Shown: positions 22,076-34,100 of the stretch, in pieces
How the letters are laid out: the number at the start of each line of letters is the position of its first letter
Position numbering within the stretch: the first letter of the stretch is position 1
Made by a program: the position numbers and the translations under genes
The notes under the pieces: generated by a model
What the model saw: only the letters and a program-made list of their open reading frames with translations
What the model was told of the DNA's origin: nothing
Database searches by the model: none
Assembly (NCBI GenBank): GCA_000469685.2
Contig: LS997566.1
Location: forward strand, 33,375,303 to 33,439,302
Source of the DNA: Haemonchus contortus
Lineage: Eukaryota > Nematoda > Chromadorea > Rhabditida > Trichostrongylidae
Length of the DNA stretch: 64,000 nt
Direction: 5' to 3'

Positions 22076-23680
22076 TTATCCTTTTATCCTTTAATACAAT
22101 TATAAAAGCTTCAGACGACCTTTTTTCAAAAATTAGTTCTGCCATCCTTATTTGTAAGTTGAAGGCCGACCATAGCTATTACGTTGACTAGGTGTTTCTT
22201 CAACAAAGGCTAATTTTGTTTGTCAAGATCTTCGAGCTTATATCAATAAGTAAACAATAACAGAAAGCAAAGTGTGGCAAATCCGATTGGAATTTGATAT
22301 GGGCATGCTCACGCTCTCTGACTACGTCAACCTATTCGTCATTTTCAAGTTTGCGTCAAATGCAGAATAGCATTATCTTCGGTTTCCACTATTTTCGTCG
22401 ACTCGGCATTAATCGCTACCTGAACCACAGTTAACATCATTCGACCACCAGTTGAAGGAACCGTAAGCAATCGAAAAGATCCCTGAGATTTTCTTTAGGA
22501 TGTACTACATGTCGAGCGATCAAATCGCAAATCGCTTAGATAGGGTGTTATAAGTGATGGTATCGGCCGCCGCATCCATAGGCCCACAACTTCCATGAGC
22601 GCTGTTAAGGCTGCACAGTTCACAAGGGATACTCATGTTGGAAATTCGAACAATACCCATGGCGACAAAGGAAGTCAGTTTTGGACAATTCTGGCTCAAT
22701 ATAGTAAACCTTAACGCGATTGTAACAACTAAGATCTGGTCCAAATAGCCCTTCATAGTAATCTCGTACGACTTCTATATGCACTACTTTCAGAAAGCCT
22801 TATTTTCAGCTCTTCCCACGCTACCTTTGAGCTATTCTCCTCCAACACTACCGCTTTTCAACTTCAAATGGCTACATCAAATTATTCGCTAACAGTTCTT
22901 TCCACTGATCGAAATAGAAGAGGCATTAGTCAGCGCTTCAGAGAACAATCGGTGAACAGTGCTTTGTGGTATTTAGACTTTTGCCGTGTCACGATTTCTA
23001 CGTCATTAGTGCGATTTTTCTGATAAGGGACGACTTGCCAACCAAATTCCTATCAAATCACCGCACGAGTCTGTCGAGAACTGGAAAACTTCACGTGTTA
23101 TTTTCTACGAATCCATCTTTTCTATTTCTCTACAACGCTATCCAAACTTTTCTGATATTTTTATTCGCGTATATTTATTTGGTGTATTTCCTTTTTTTTC
23201 GGTTGCTCTTGAAATCAATCAATCATTTATTCATCACAACGTCATTTAAAGTGCATCGTTACACTTGAGGCAGAAAATTTATGACTGTACTAACTTAGCC
23301 GCAATGAAAATTAAAAATGAAGATGCCAAGGCATCATATCCCTCTCACAGTTAGGCATGCCCATTAAACGTTCTTTGGATTTGGTAGACACGAACGATGG
23401 GCTAATTTGCCACTGATTTATGGGTTTAGTGGTCGGAATGGGGTAGTCTGGTTTTTTCGTGACCTGCTAGAGTTTATACATGGAGATTTCGTGGCACGTG
23501 CTATTTAAATTTAGCTTTACTTCGCTCGATTTTTCACTTTATTTGTTAATCTTTATATCCGCTACAGTATCATTTGTCAACATTGTCTTTCTTCGCTCTT
23601 CTCACGTCTTTCTTGTTTTGTTTGCTGTTTGACTGAAAATTCAACAGTACAGTGGACGGTAAGGAATCCGTAATAAGTCG
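22076..23680. other. No gene seen
   Basis: Short frames only, with AT-rich tracts between 23130 and 23260; nothing else recognised. Confidence 0.4.
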
Positions 23681-23689
23681 CATCAAAAT

Positions 23690-23995
23690 GTGGGATCGGG
23701 TAGGATGTGGTCTAGTGGCACGTGGCGCATAATAATGTACGCATGGAACGGGGATCAAATTTCAGATAGACACCCGCCTAGATCATAAGCCTTCCATCTC
23801 TCCAAAGTCAGTTAATTGGTACAAAACCTCGGGAGGATCACAATGCTGACTTGAACGTTATGAGCTCCCACAGAATTCATTGCATAGGCAGAATTCGCAT
23901 CCAGAAAGTCAGCTTGATTTTGAATGGGAGGTAGAATGCGAGGCGCATCGCAGACACGGAACTGACCAGTGCCGGAGAGTTCACTTCAGCCTTCG
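23690..23995 (+). repeat. tRNA-derived SINE, diverged copy
   Basis: Box A TGGTCTAGTGG is at 23708-23718. Box B has decayed (GGGATCAAATTTC region near 23752). The body follows the same order as the copy at 21795: CCTTCCATC, GTTAATTGGTA, GGAGGATCACAATGCTGAC, GCATAGGC, GAATGGGAGG and GAGGCGCATC. Confidence 0.6.
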
Positions 23996-23999
23996 CTAT

Positions 24000-25045
24000 T
24001 TTTAATTCCTGATTGGTTTCCTGATTGTTTTACGATGACTGATTCCGCTGAACTCTTCCACAACAATTCTCCGATTTCGAGCGAAAGTCGAGTTGTGGCG
24101 CGTACTGGAGCCAATTTTATTCACCCCTTCAATTTTTTTTTATACTAAAAATGAGATATCTTCTACACGCGGAATAGACCTTCTATTTGATATATCTCGA
24201 TCCGATCCGACTTTTTTCTTCAAGAAGAAAGTGTGAAAAGCAGATGCTCAACCACCCAGATCTATTACCCAGCTGTAATGAGAACTTCGATTATAAAGTT
24301 AGTTTTCTATGCATTCCAATCCAGCTACATCTTTCACTTCTGAGTTAGACTAATGCGGAGTACAGTAAATGATCCCTGCACTTCCCAAGGAACAGTTCAT
24401 CCGAATGAGATGACTAGTTGCGGAGGCTTATATCCTCCTTTGGAGGCCCAGACCACTCTGTCTTGGCTAAGATCACTGATTTGCAGTCGTAGTCACGGTG
24501 TTCAGCGGTGTCAAAAACACTGGCTTTCAACATAATTCTTCTCCTGCTTGCTTGTAAGTTGAGATTCAAACACAGTGGGGATTTCGCTTGCAGCTGTATC
24601 GTTTATCGAGATGAAGCCATGTAAACATATCTTTCAAACGATGGGGTGAAATCGTTGTTTTTATTTTCTCTGAGCCATCAAGCATTTTACGAAGTCGGTT
24701 ACATATTTGAAAGTGGTAAATAAGTCTGAAAAGACTGCGCCGTCTATTCAAAACAATTAGATTTCCGGTGGTTCCAGTTTGAGGTATGTTCTTATGAGGA
24801 CTTCTAACGAATTTTTCAGTCCGCAAACTTGAGGGTTCAACCATCATAGCGGTTTCATTCGTGGATGAATCACCTGAAAAGCAGGAAAGGAATCACTAGC
24901 ACCTATTTTCTCTGAAAGTACAGAGATCACCCTAGAATTATCATTCAGATAGATATTTGTTTCAAGGTTTTGTCAATAGAATCTTGTCTCTTTTGAAACT
25001 TCTTTCTTTCAAGACCACTCCAAGAGGTTTTATACCTCACTTATT
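24000..25045. other. No gene seen
   Basis: No frame with splice context or family features. Confidence 0.4.
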
Positions 25046-25050
25046 TTCTG

Positions 25051-25071
25051 AATATATATATATATATATAT
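25051..25071. repeat. (TA)n microsatellite
   Basis: A run of about ten AT dinucleotides following CTGAAT. Confidence 0.85.
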
Positions 25072-25434
25072 GTATAGGATTCCTGCTTTGATAGACATTA
25101 ATATTACATAACTGGTTGCTCATCGCCAGCTACTCCTTAGTTTCAGTTGGAGCTCATTATTCCACGTCAGCCTTGCCTTATCTTGGGACCAACTAAGAGA
25201 TGAGGCGCTACAAGACGAATCGAGCTGAAGCCAGACTACACATACAGCTCGAATTGATCTTATTCCTACATCGAACCACTGAGAATATCGAAAGCGATAA
25301 AGCTAGAGCTATTCGGAAGCCACTTTGAAGGGTCGACTGACTTCAGAATTGACTTTTTTTGTGCTTGAGGGCACTACCGAGACTATCTACCATGGCGGGT
25401 GATCCTTATGAAAGGGCATATTTCTTACAAATGA

Positions 25435-26640
25435 CTAAGTGGGGCCTTTACAACCTCCTTGCCGGTGGGAAACTGTAAGATCGTTGCCCTTTCTGTATTT
25501 CTGTTTTGCCCAAAAACACCAAAAATTTTTCTTCGTCGATAGCCTCAATTGAGATTGGAAGAGAATGCGAACAGCTAGTTTTTTCATTCGATAGCGATGG
25601 CTAATCATTCGCTCGCTAAGAAGCAACATTCTCATTGTATGTTTGTGCATTCGTAGTATCGTTGTCGATGGTTTCAAGAAAAGTACAGTGCCATTCAATG
25701 GTTCTGTATTCATACGAAAGTACAAATATACATAACAATAAAGCTTTGTGTTTTTGTGTCTCCGATACAAGTGAACGTTGGGGCTCGAGCTCCTTCTGCA
25801 TCTTGAGCTCAACTTTTTAGTTATTCCCGGAACGCAGAGCAGGATTGAAGAACCCAGGCCTTTTAGGTAGGGCATGGCATAGGCAGTCAGTTCCTTGAGC
25901 ATTCTCACGTTCACTTGTCTCCTCAGTGCCTCGATGTTCATATCCACCATGATGGATCATCAGCACATTACGCTTATCATTCTCTTTTACAGATGGTTCC
26001 GTCGACTTTCTTATAGTTACCACCATTAATTCTTTATTGTAGCCAATACATCACCCCTTTTCATCTGTCTTACTGATAAACAGTAGAAGAAACCCATTTG
26101 CAACGAATTGCCATGGAGAACTGAGGCGGCACCGGTCGAAGTTTTCCATTGCCTTCTAAGCCTTAGCTCTTGACTGCACCAACGCCATATCGCCTCGCTC
26201 CCTCCGGCCGTTGCCGGTGATTTGGCTTTTGTCGCGCACTGCTCAATTGCATTATTGCCTGCCGCCTCGGGACCACTCTGTCGCCACTGCGTGGAACAGC
26301 ACATCTCAGACGGCGGCCCTCGAAGACCCTGACATTTTTTCCTGGTCATGATGTCTCGCTTCCCCGCCTTGAAGTACTCGTTCATCGCGGTTCCATACGT
26401 CACTACTCCCTCAGCAGCATATGAGATCGCCTCGAGCTCCTCTAACACTTCCAAACACATACACACTCTCTTCACACGCTTTCCTGTCAGCGAGTCCACA
26501 TACACACACGCATACACATAGCCAGCCAGCCATCCAGCCAGCCGGCGAGCCCTCCTCCCTTTCCTCAGTCGCCATCGTTGCCATCGATTTTTCCACAGCT
26601 CGGCACTCTCCCAGCCTGTCGTCGACGTCCACTCTCATCT
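25435..26640. other. GC-richer patch with overlapping long frames and microsatellites
   Basis: From about 26000 the composition turns CpG- and GC-rich compared with the rest of the window, with CACACA and CCAGCCAGC tracts at about 26500-26545. Several minus-strand frames of 70-170 codons overlap, but none shows a recognisable domain and their length is explained by composition. It could be the promoter or 5' end of an unrecognised gene. Confidence 0.3.
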
Positions 26641-26662
26641 CTCCTGACGTGTCTTTTTTCAG

Positions 26663-26692
26663 TTCTCACTCATCTCTTCTCATGTCGGAAGA
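26663..26692 (+). other. Orphan splice-flanked mini-exon candidate with ATG
   Basis: A strong nematode acceptor (GTCTTTTTTCAG) is followed by 30 bases that include ATGTCGGAAGA and end at the consensus donor GTGAGT. This is the form of a trans-spliced first coding exon. It does not join in phase to the pkc-1 exon at 41949, and I found no downstream exon it would serve, so it may be coincidental. Confidence 0.2.
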
Positions 26693-26699
26693 GTGAGTT

Positions 26700-29240
26700 C
26701 CTTTAATCTCCTACAATAGATCTTGCGAGTGCCGGAGCATTCCTTGGGATTATCCTGCCACCATCGCGCCTCGCTTCAAGACCCAACGACTTTCGGGTGG
26801 TAGCACCCCGACTGCTCGGTAGCCCTCTGCCCGCGAAGGAACTGTCAGCAAGACTCCTGCCATATCGGTTGGCCTGTCAACAACGGCTGCAGCAGTCTCT
26901 CTCCTGATCCCTCGAATTTTCGGAGTTGTCCTACATGCTGTTTTTCCTTCCATTTGCTCGTCGAGCACGGGAACCCTTCGGAGGTAGCTTACCAGAGTAA
27001 TCTTTTTCCAGAGAATTGTGAGGTAACTTCACGAGAATCCATTGCTGATCGGGTGGGTGCCTGGGCGCGTAATCGGATACAGGCGCTACTTGTACTTCAT
27101 GGAATAAACGCGATTATACGTTGTCGAACGCCTCTTTTCGTCAACGAACCTCATTGTTGCCATCATACCATCTGTCTCTTTACGAAAGTTTATGGTCCCT
27201 GAGGCGACGAGAATGGAGAAATTATGGATGTGCTGTTTGCGTTCATAAGCGTCTCACTCGCTACATGCACACCCACTAATTTATCTCGCTCATTCTAATA
27301 TGTCTCGAGCTTCTCCCGTTTCCCGTAATGGGAGGTGTAGGCGAACACACGTTGAGGCGTTAACTGAGACGACATTGACGGCTATCGAGCCCCGGCTCAA
27401 TTGGCCAAAGACTACGCTAGAGATTAGGTCGTCCATTGTGGAACCATTGTAACAGATCAACGCGTAGTGATTCCGCTGTCTTACAACGGACGTCCAAAGT
27501 TCGCGTCAGCAAGCACCTTTGCGACGGGGAGGCATGTTTTGTCCACTCAGTACGCACGCTCGTCCCTTCTTTACAATACTGACGACTTATAAATTTTTCT
27601 TGCTCTTGAGCATCGCTTTTAAAGATTCAAAGTATTATCCAGCAGCTTTTTTCGTTTTTACGTCCTTCCTGAAGCTGCAGGTGTGATCAGCTGATTTCTG
27701 CAAATCAGGCTACGTTTTCATGTGATCAATCATGATTCGCGGCTTATCCATTCAGCATTCCTTACTCAACCTTACCTTACCTTACTGCATTCCTTTGTAT
27801 ACTGTTTGAACCCACCACGCAGTTGCGTCCAGATTTTCAACATTGATTTCTGATTATTATTACAATTTTGGTGCTGTTTACTACAAAACCAGTTATCACG
27901 TCACTTTTTGTGATTTCATGTGTTTTTCTTTGCCCTGGGATCCGATATTTGCCGTAAAATGCTGACAAAAAGGACAACGGTCACGAGATCATCATCCACA
28001 ATCCTCCGGGGCTCGAGTAGATAGTGGAGAATACCTATTCGGGTGCCCTTCAAGCTGAGTTATCCGCTGACTCTAATGAAGGGCAACAACGGAACACTCT
28101 CACCACAGCCACTACTACCTTATGCCAGCCCGTGGTTTGGGAACCTTTGGGAGCCTCGTTGATACCATATGTTGTTTCGATTAAATCTCCGCCTACAGTG
28201 CCCTGTGGATTTCACAAGCCTTCGTTGGTAACGTACCCAAACTAACTTGAGAACTTCCCCATAGACAAGCTAAGAAGCCAAGAAGCTCTGACCCTTAGCG
28301 AGACAATGCATTTATCCATGTGGCACGGGCTGTGAAGGCGCTACAGGGGCCTCTCTCGTCTACTAGGACGCACCCTTGATTGTCAGGGATGACTAAGTTC
28401 TGTTGCAGAAGTTTGATCGAAGTAGCGTTTTCCTGAGAGCAACCATTGAAATGTCCCAATTTCTAAGGCTGAACCAACAATGTTGAACCTCGCATCTCTA
28501 TCCAGCCGCATCCCAATATGCCTCAGACGGAAGCGTGGGAGCGGTCAGCCGTCTGTCACTTCCCCTGAGTGGGTGTGTGTTGAATAAAGCCATTAGAGAA
28601 AAATGAGGGATGGAGCGGACGAGTTTCCGCTGTCCGGCATTGATTTCCACGGTCATGTGCCTAGCTACATATAGCCGTTGCCGGCGCTGCCGAAGCCGCT
28701 GCAGCATCGGTTGAGTGAGGGGATGCCGACATATACGTGGGTCTGGCTGGCAGACTGGCTTGCTCGTAGCAATTTTTTGGGCTTTGATCTGACGTACAGT
28801 AGACTATACGGTATCGTGGCTACCGTATTTGACTGTAGCAAACTGTGCTTGTTTTGAGTGAACATTGAAATATTCTCATCCAATGGGTTTTCCTAGTCCT
28901 TTCTGGAAAAGCCAATATTTATGCCTTCAGGTCCTCGTAAGCCAAAGCTTTCGCCAAAGTCTTTTCAGTATTTTTTGTTAGCACACGCTGATTGCTATGT
29001 CATCAAAGGAAATTGCTTGGGAAGGAAGGAAAAAACCTTTTCGCAGTTGCTTTTGCGAAAACCTGTTTTATATTATCAAGGGTTTTTGAAAAGAAGCGAG
29101 TAATTGCTGCATGAATACCTGAGGCTCTGATAGGTTAAGGTTTTTGTCACCCACATGGGCGATCTCGCAGTATTTGGGATGGATCCAATTCTCAATCCAG
29201 CTTGTCATTTTCCGACATATTTATAAGAATCCATACGGAG
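26700..29240. other. No gene seen
   Basis: No frame with splice context or domain. A GC-rich section persists to about 27100, then ordinary AT-rich sequence. Confidence 0.4.
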
Positions 29241-29249
29241 GCCTTTCTC

Positions 29250-29286
29250 CCTTCCCCCCCCCCACCCACCCCCCCCTCCTCCCCCG
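29250..29286 (+). repeat. C-rich tract (G-quadruplex-prone on the minus strand)
   Basis: Almost uninterrupted C runs separated by single A or T. On the minus strand this gives at least four closely spaced G runs. Confidence 0.8.
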
Positions 29287-29289
29287 TGT

Positions 29290-31085
29290 TTTTTAGCTAT
29301 TATCACCCAAAATGGAATGGACGTGATCCTTATTGTACCACTGCCTCATTTGGAGACCGTTTTGATGGCGACCATGATACGGACGTCCCAAACTGAGAAA
29401 CTCTAGGCGTACTGGCTGGCTGGCTGGCAACGTTGGTCCCGTTCGCCATCTCTTCGATGATGGCTCACGCTCAGGCGAGATAAAAGTGAAGCGGGGGTGT
29501 AATTTTAGATGCTTAGAGCGTCGCCAGGCATCGCAATTGATTAGGAGCCCGAGAAAAGGAGGGACTACGAGGCTATAGCAGCGACCACGAAGAGGAAGCG
29601 TTGGAAGCACGGCCTAAAAAGTCGTGAGGGCCTCGTTCAGCCGTTCCTTGTGGAGGCTGTCCACGAATGCATTGTCTACTGCACAGTAATAGGCTCGTTC
29701 CCATGTGGGAAAGAGTAAATCGGCTGCCTTTAAAATGATCTTCTAGAGCTACATAGTACTGAACGAGGCCTTACCATTTTTCTGTAGCGACATTGGTTTG
29801 GAAAATTTTTTGTCAAGGTCATACTTTAATGCTCTTATCAGAGTATCGCTCATATCAGAATGAGCTTTTCTAGCGATCCTCACCCTTTGCCATCTGCCAC
29901 ACATAACCCTAGATCGGGAGAATGTGTCAGGCCTCCTGTTCTTCTCCACCTTCGTTATCATCGGCTTTTTTAAACGTTGAGAAGCCCACAGCATCACAGA
30001 ACTGAGCGCAGTGTTGTTGTCATCCTTGAAATGGAAAACCGAGGACCTTGGCTTCCCAAGTCGTCTCAGAACCTAGAATGGTCGTAATCGACTTTTCATT
30101 GGAACCATAAGCTCCTTTGAGTCCAAGATCTCTGAATACGGCCTTTAGCAACCATTTGCTCAGCGCCTGTGCAACCACCGACGTTTTCCCAAGAGTTCAT
30201 TCGTTGCCTACCGTTCAAGGAGAAGAATCAATGCTTTTTCGGGCAGGATGGAACTTGTATTGAGGAGTACTACAAAATCCTGCAAAACAGAGCAAACGGT
30301 CCTTTGGAGGACGGCTCCGAATCGGATAACTCGTACTAATTTGGAATTTTGTTGGACTTCAAACCTTTGCCCTAAAACTATTGTATGTTTTATTTATCCC
30401 CTCACCCGCAGCCTTCTTCCCCTCGGGCACATCTAATGCTTATATCTTCTTCGAATCGTTGAAAGGCTTCGTTAGCGCGCTCACGTCCGAGAATCGATCT
30501 TGGGGGGCCCGTATAATCGCGAGCTCCCATAGGCATCCGTTGCACAATACTGCCCACCATCTTTACCAATTTTGTCATGATTCGCATCTGTAGAAAATGA
30601 ACCTAAAAACTGAGAACATATCTAGTCCTTTAGTCTCAGAAAAAGCAAAATATATTAAAATAATGTTAAATTTATTAATATATTAAAATAGAAAAAATGT
30701 CATAAAATTTATGGACTTATCCTTTCTCACCACCTTTTTTTTGGAATTCCGACACATGGTTACGAAGATCATTTCGCATTTCCACCCAGATGTGACACCT
30801 TCTCCCCGATCGATAGATTAATACTAACTATGAAAGCCGTATATGTCATAAAAATTTCATTGCGCCACGAATTCGACTACAATTCAAATTTATGGAAAGA
30901 TTTGATTAAATTTTGACGTTTGAATGGCCTGAAGGGTTCTGCCAACGCTCTAAGCATGCTTAAATTTGAGCATGCCTACAATGAACTGTGGTGGCTAGCC
31001 GATGTGCATGTCAGTGCAATCGTTCTCTCACACCAGCTTGTTGATAAATGACTGTTCCTGAAGGGAAGCTGCTTGTTCTAGATAG
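29290..31085. other. No gene seen
   Basis: Only short frames without splice context or family resemblance. An AT-rich block lies at about 30640-30710. Confidence 0.4.
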
Positions 31086-31150
31086 ATTTCGGTCCGGGAT
31101 TCGATCCCATAACTATGCGCTTGAGGTGATGTTCCTGGCATAACGCTACC
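31086..31150 (-). repeat. tRNA-like relic
   Basis: On the minus strand, GGGATCGAATCCCGGACC gives a box B-like hairpin typical of tRNA-derived sequence, with a weak box A candidate upstream (GGTAGCG, near 31150). No full cloverleaf can be drawn. Probably a SINE fragment. Confidence 0.3.
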
Positions 31151-34100
31151 TTTTCCCTCCTTATATCACATTTATTTACTGAAATTGAGTAAAAAGCAAC
31201 TTTTCCCGGTGAAGAAGAATTGCTTTTTACTGGTTTGAGTTGAGTATGTAACCGCGAAAGTTAAACTGAGCTTCTCAATCCACTGCTCTCTCCTAAAATT
31301 TGGTTGTGATAGTGCCAGCGGCGCTACTTGCAGTTGCTCTCTCTAGCAATCGACGTGAAGGTGAACTTCTCTCTGTTCTTAACATTAAAACGCCAACTTG
31401 GAAATCGTTTCCTTTACCTTCTGAAAGTATTCATCGAATGTGTCTCAGGCAATTGGTGTTGAATCCGATTTTAAAGCTAATCCCATGGGGGCAATTAACG
31501 CCTTTTTTATCCTTCGATTTTTCTTATCAGTCACCCATAGGTATTATGTTTTGACAGACATCCTGTCAGTTTTTCGGGGACGAGTGTCTGTTGCTGTTGA
31601 TTGTAACCTGCGAGCGCATCCCGATTAATTAGCCGGGAGGAGTCCAGGTGATTCCCTAGTGCACTCACGGGGTGGCGCTGAGTAGCGATGTACTGTCAAA
31701 TTAATCACCTTAATTCTTTTTCGCGAATTACCCTGCCTTCAAATTTTTGAGGAATTCGTCTAAGGAGAGGGTAGAGGGATGGGAAGGGGTAGATGGGATG
31801 TAGGAATGGGAGGAATTTCAGCATATAACAGCTCCATCGTTACGAGAATCTTTTCTTAAATTCATTAGATCTTTACCCATAAGAGCCCCTTCACCTTTTA
31901 TTCGTTACTGTTAGCAGAGTAAGGCGATGTCATTAAATAAATAATAGTAGCAGACGGTGATACAATAGGATAACTAAGTTTAGTTGAACCTTCACGACCA
32001 TGTCACCGATCCTGCAACACATCCTCACCCTGATGGTTGAGCTTGACATGCCAGCGGTTGGAGCTTCACTCTTTTGTGCTTCTTTCTCGGAGAATCTTCG
32101 AAAAATGTTTTCAGAGCGTTTCTACGAGCGATTATTCAATTGAAGGCGCAGACAGCTTCATTTGTTGTTCCGTTAGGAATGTTGTCACGTACGCACATCG
32201 GCTTGTTAGTTCTGTCGTCGTTGTTGACTGATAATCTCGGTTATGATGGATATGTTTGTCAGCAGGGAGCTAAGCTGGGGTCAGGGCAACTGGCTCAAGC
32301 AAATTTCTGATCGTATCATACACGAGGTCGAGCTTCTATCCATTCCAAATTGCTGCATCCTTCATTGCATTGCAAGTGAATCGATGAACTTTTCTGATGG
32401 ACAAATCATCAGGTCCGATGAACAGCTGAAACGCTTCAGCACAAATCCAGCTGAATCGCGTCAGAATGAATATTTTACTCCAGGAAGCCAATGAAATTGA
32501 GAACTGAGCAGAAAAAAGAGAATATAGGAAGTTCTGTGAACAAATAGTGGAAAACAGGGTAGAGGATAGGCGAATTTTTTCAAAAAACTCGCGATTGGTG
32601 AAGTGATCGAGGAAAAACGCTAAATCTGCTCCTCCTAGAAGACGCACTATCTTGGAAACCTCCAAAACTCCCGTGAACTTTGATCGAGGTTATTCTCAAC
32701 GGTTCTGTCGAAGAAAAGTAGTTTTATTGAGCGATCTTTCTGATCTCCATATCACCTGCCAACCTTTATCAGTCAATTTACCTTTTTTTTCTTTTTTTCC
32801 AGTTTTTTCATCTATTCATTGAAGTACTTCGTGTTTTCTGGTGTCCCCAGCAGAAGATGAAGTCTCATGAGCCAGTATTCCTACCGAAGCCGAAAAGCGA
32901 CCTTTGTTGCTTTGTAAAGGAACATTGCTCTGCAAACTAGACTAGAACTAGTTGCTTCGGTGTCACTAAGGTAGAGGAGGAAGTATTCGAAAGAAATGCC
33001 AACTTGGAGTCTGTGGATTGTAGCGCTTTTGTTTTGTGTACCTTTGAATTTCGCAGCATTCAACTGTTTGGTCTGTAAATAGAAATGATGTAGGCCACTT
33101 CGTATGATGTGCTAACAGATTATTCTTCGAAGAAATCAATTCAAATGTCTTAATGAACTCTAGTATTGCCGTGCAAGCGCCATGCTGATTCCATTCCCAC
33201 TCGGTCCGCCGCAAATGCATTCAAAACTGCTCCAGTTGATCGATATGTACTCATTTGATGCTTTCTATTTGATGACCCTTATCATCATATGTATTAAGTG
33301 GGATGGAATACGCTCAATCAGCATGAAAGTGACATCACTTGCTTGGGAGTTCTCAGAAGCGCCTTTTTTAGTGATATGTAGTTGTTTACCCTCTCCCCGA
33401 TTTCATAGGATTCCATTAGGAGCAACCGTATGCCCCAAGTGAATGGGTGGGTTCGGAAACTGTTCGAGCCGCAAATAACTCTACCTCTTGGATCAATTTG
33501 TACTTATTAATATTCCCTTCCCATAATTATTTCTTGTTGAGGTTAACACTGAACACTCCCACACAATCTGGAGAATTGTGCCTCTCTAAATTCTGGAGAA
33601 TACCTCTTTAATCCTTCGTTTTTCACGGTACTCAATTTTCTGGCGTACTTTAGCCCGTTAGTCGTCTTTGTTCGGTTTTTGAGGACCTCGGCTGAATCTG
33701 ATGAGACTTAGCCATGTCTTTCTAGATTACGCTCATTCTTTAAGAACCTCCTTAAAAGGATAGGCACTTTCACTCACCTGCAATTGTGTTTTCTTGTATT
33801 TTTGAATATGTTTTATATTTTATTTCAGTAGTTTTTTTCATGGTGTCTTTCCTAGAGATATATATACCCTACAAAAATTTGTTTTTTCTGTTTACTTCAG
33901 CTTTGCATTTCTTCCCCGACCCGATAGAATGAGATTGCTTTAAACAACCTTGGACCATGCTACTTTCCTTGAAAGTCAATCGGTCAGTTATTTCGATTTC
34001 TCTCACTTAAGCTAGCAATGAAATGGTGAGTGACGATCAAATAAACTCTAAATATCAGCGTCTATCAAGAAATGACTTTCGATAGTGAGGTCACCAAACA

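Noticed and set aside
25435..25950. 171-codon frame on the minus strand
   Set aside because: No domain, odd composition rich in Arg, Leu and Lys, and no splice context. Probably chance.
26026..26517. 163-codon frame on the minus strand
   Set aside because: Lies in the GC-rich patch, where stop codons are rare; no recognisable domain.
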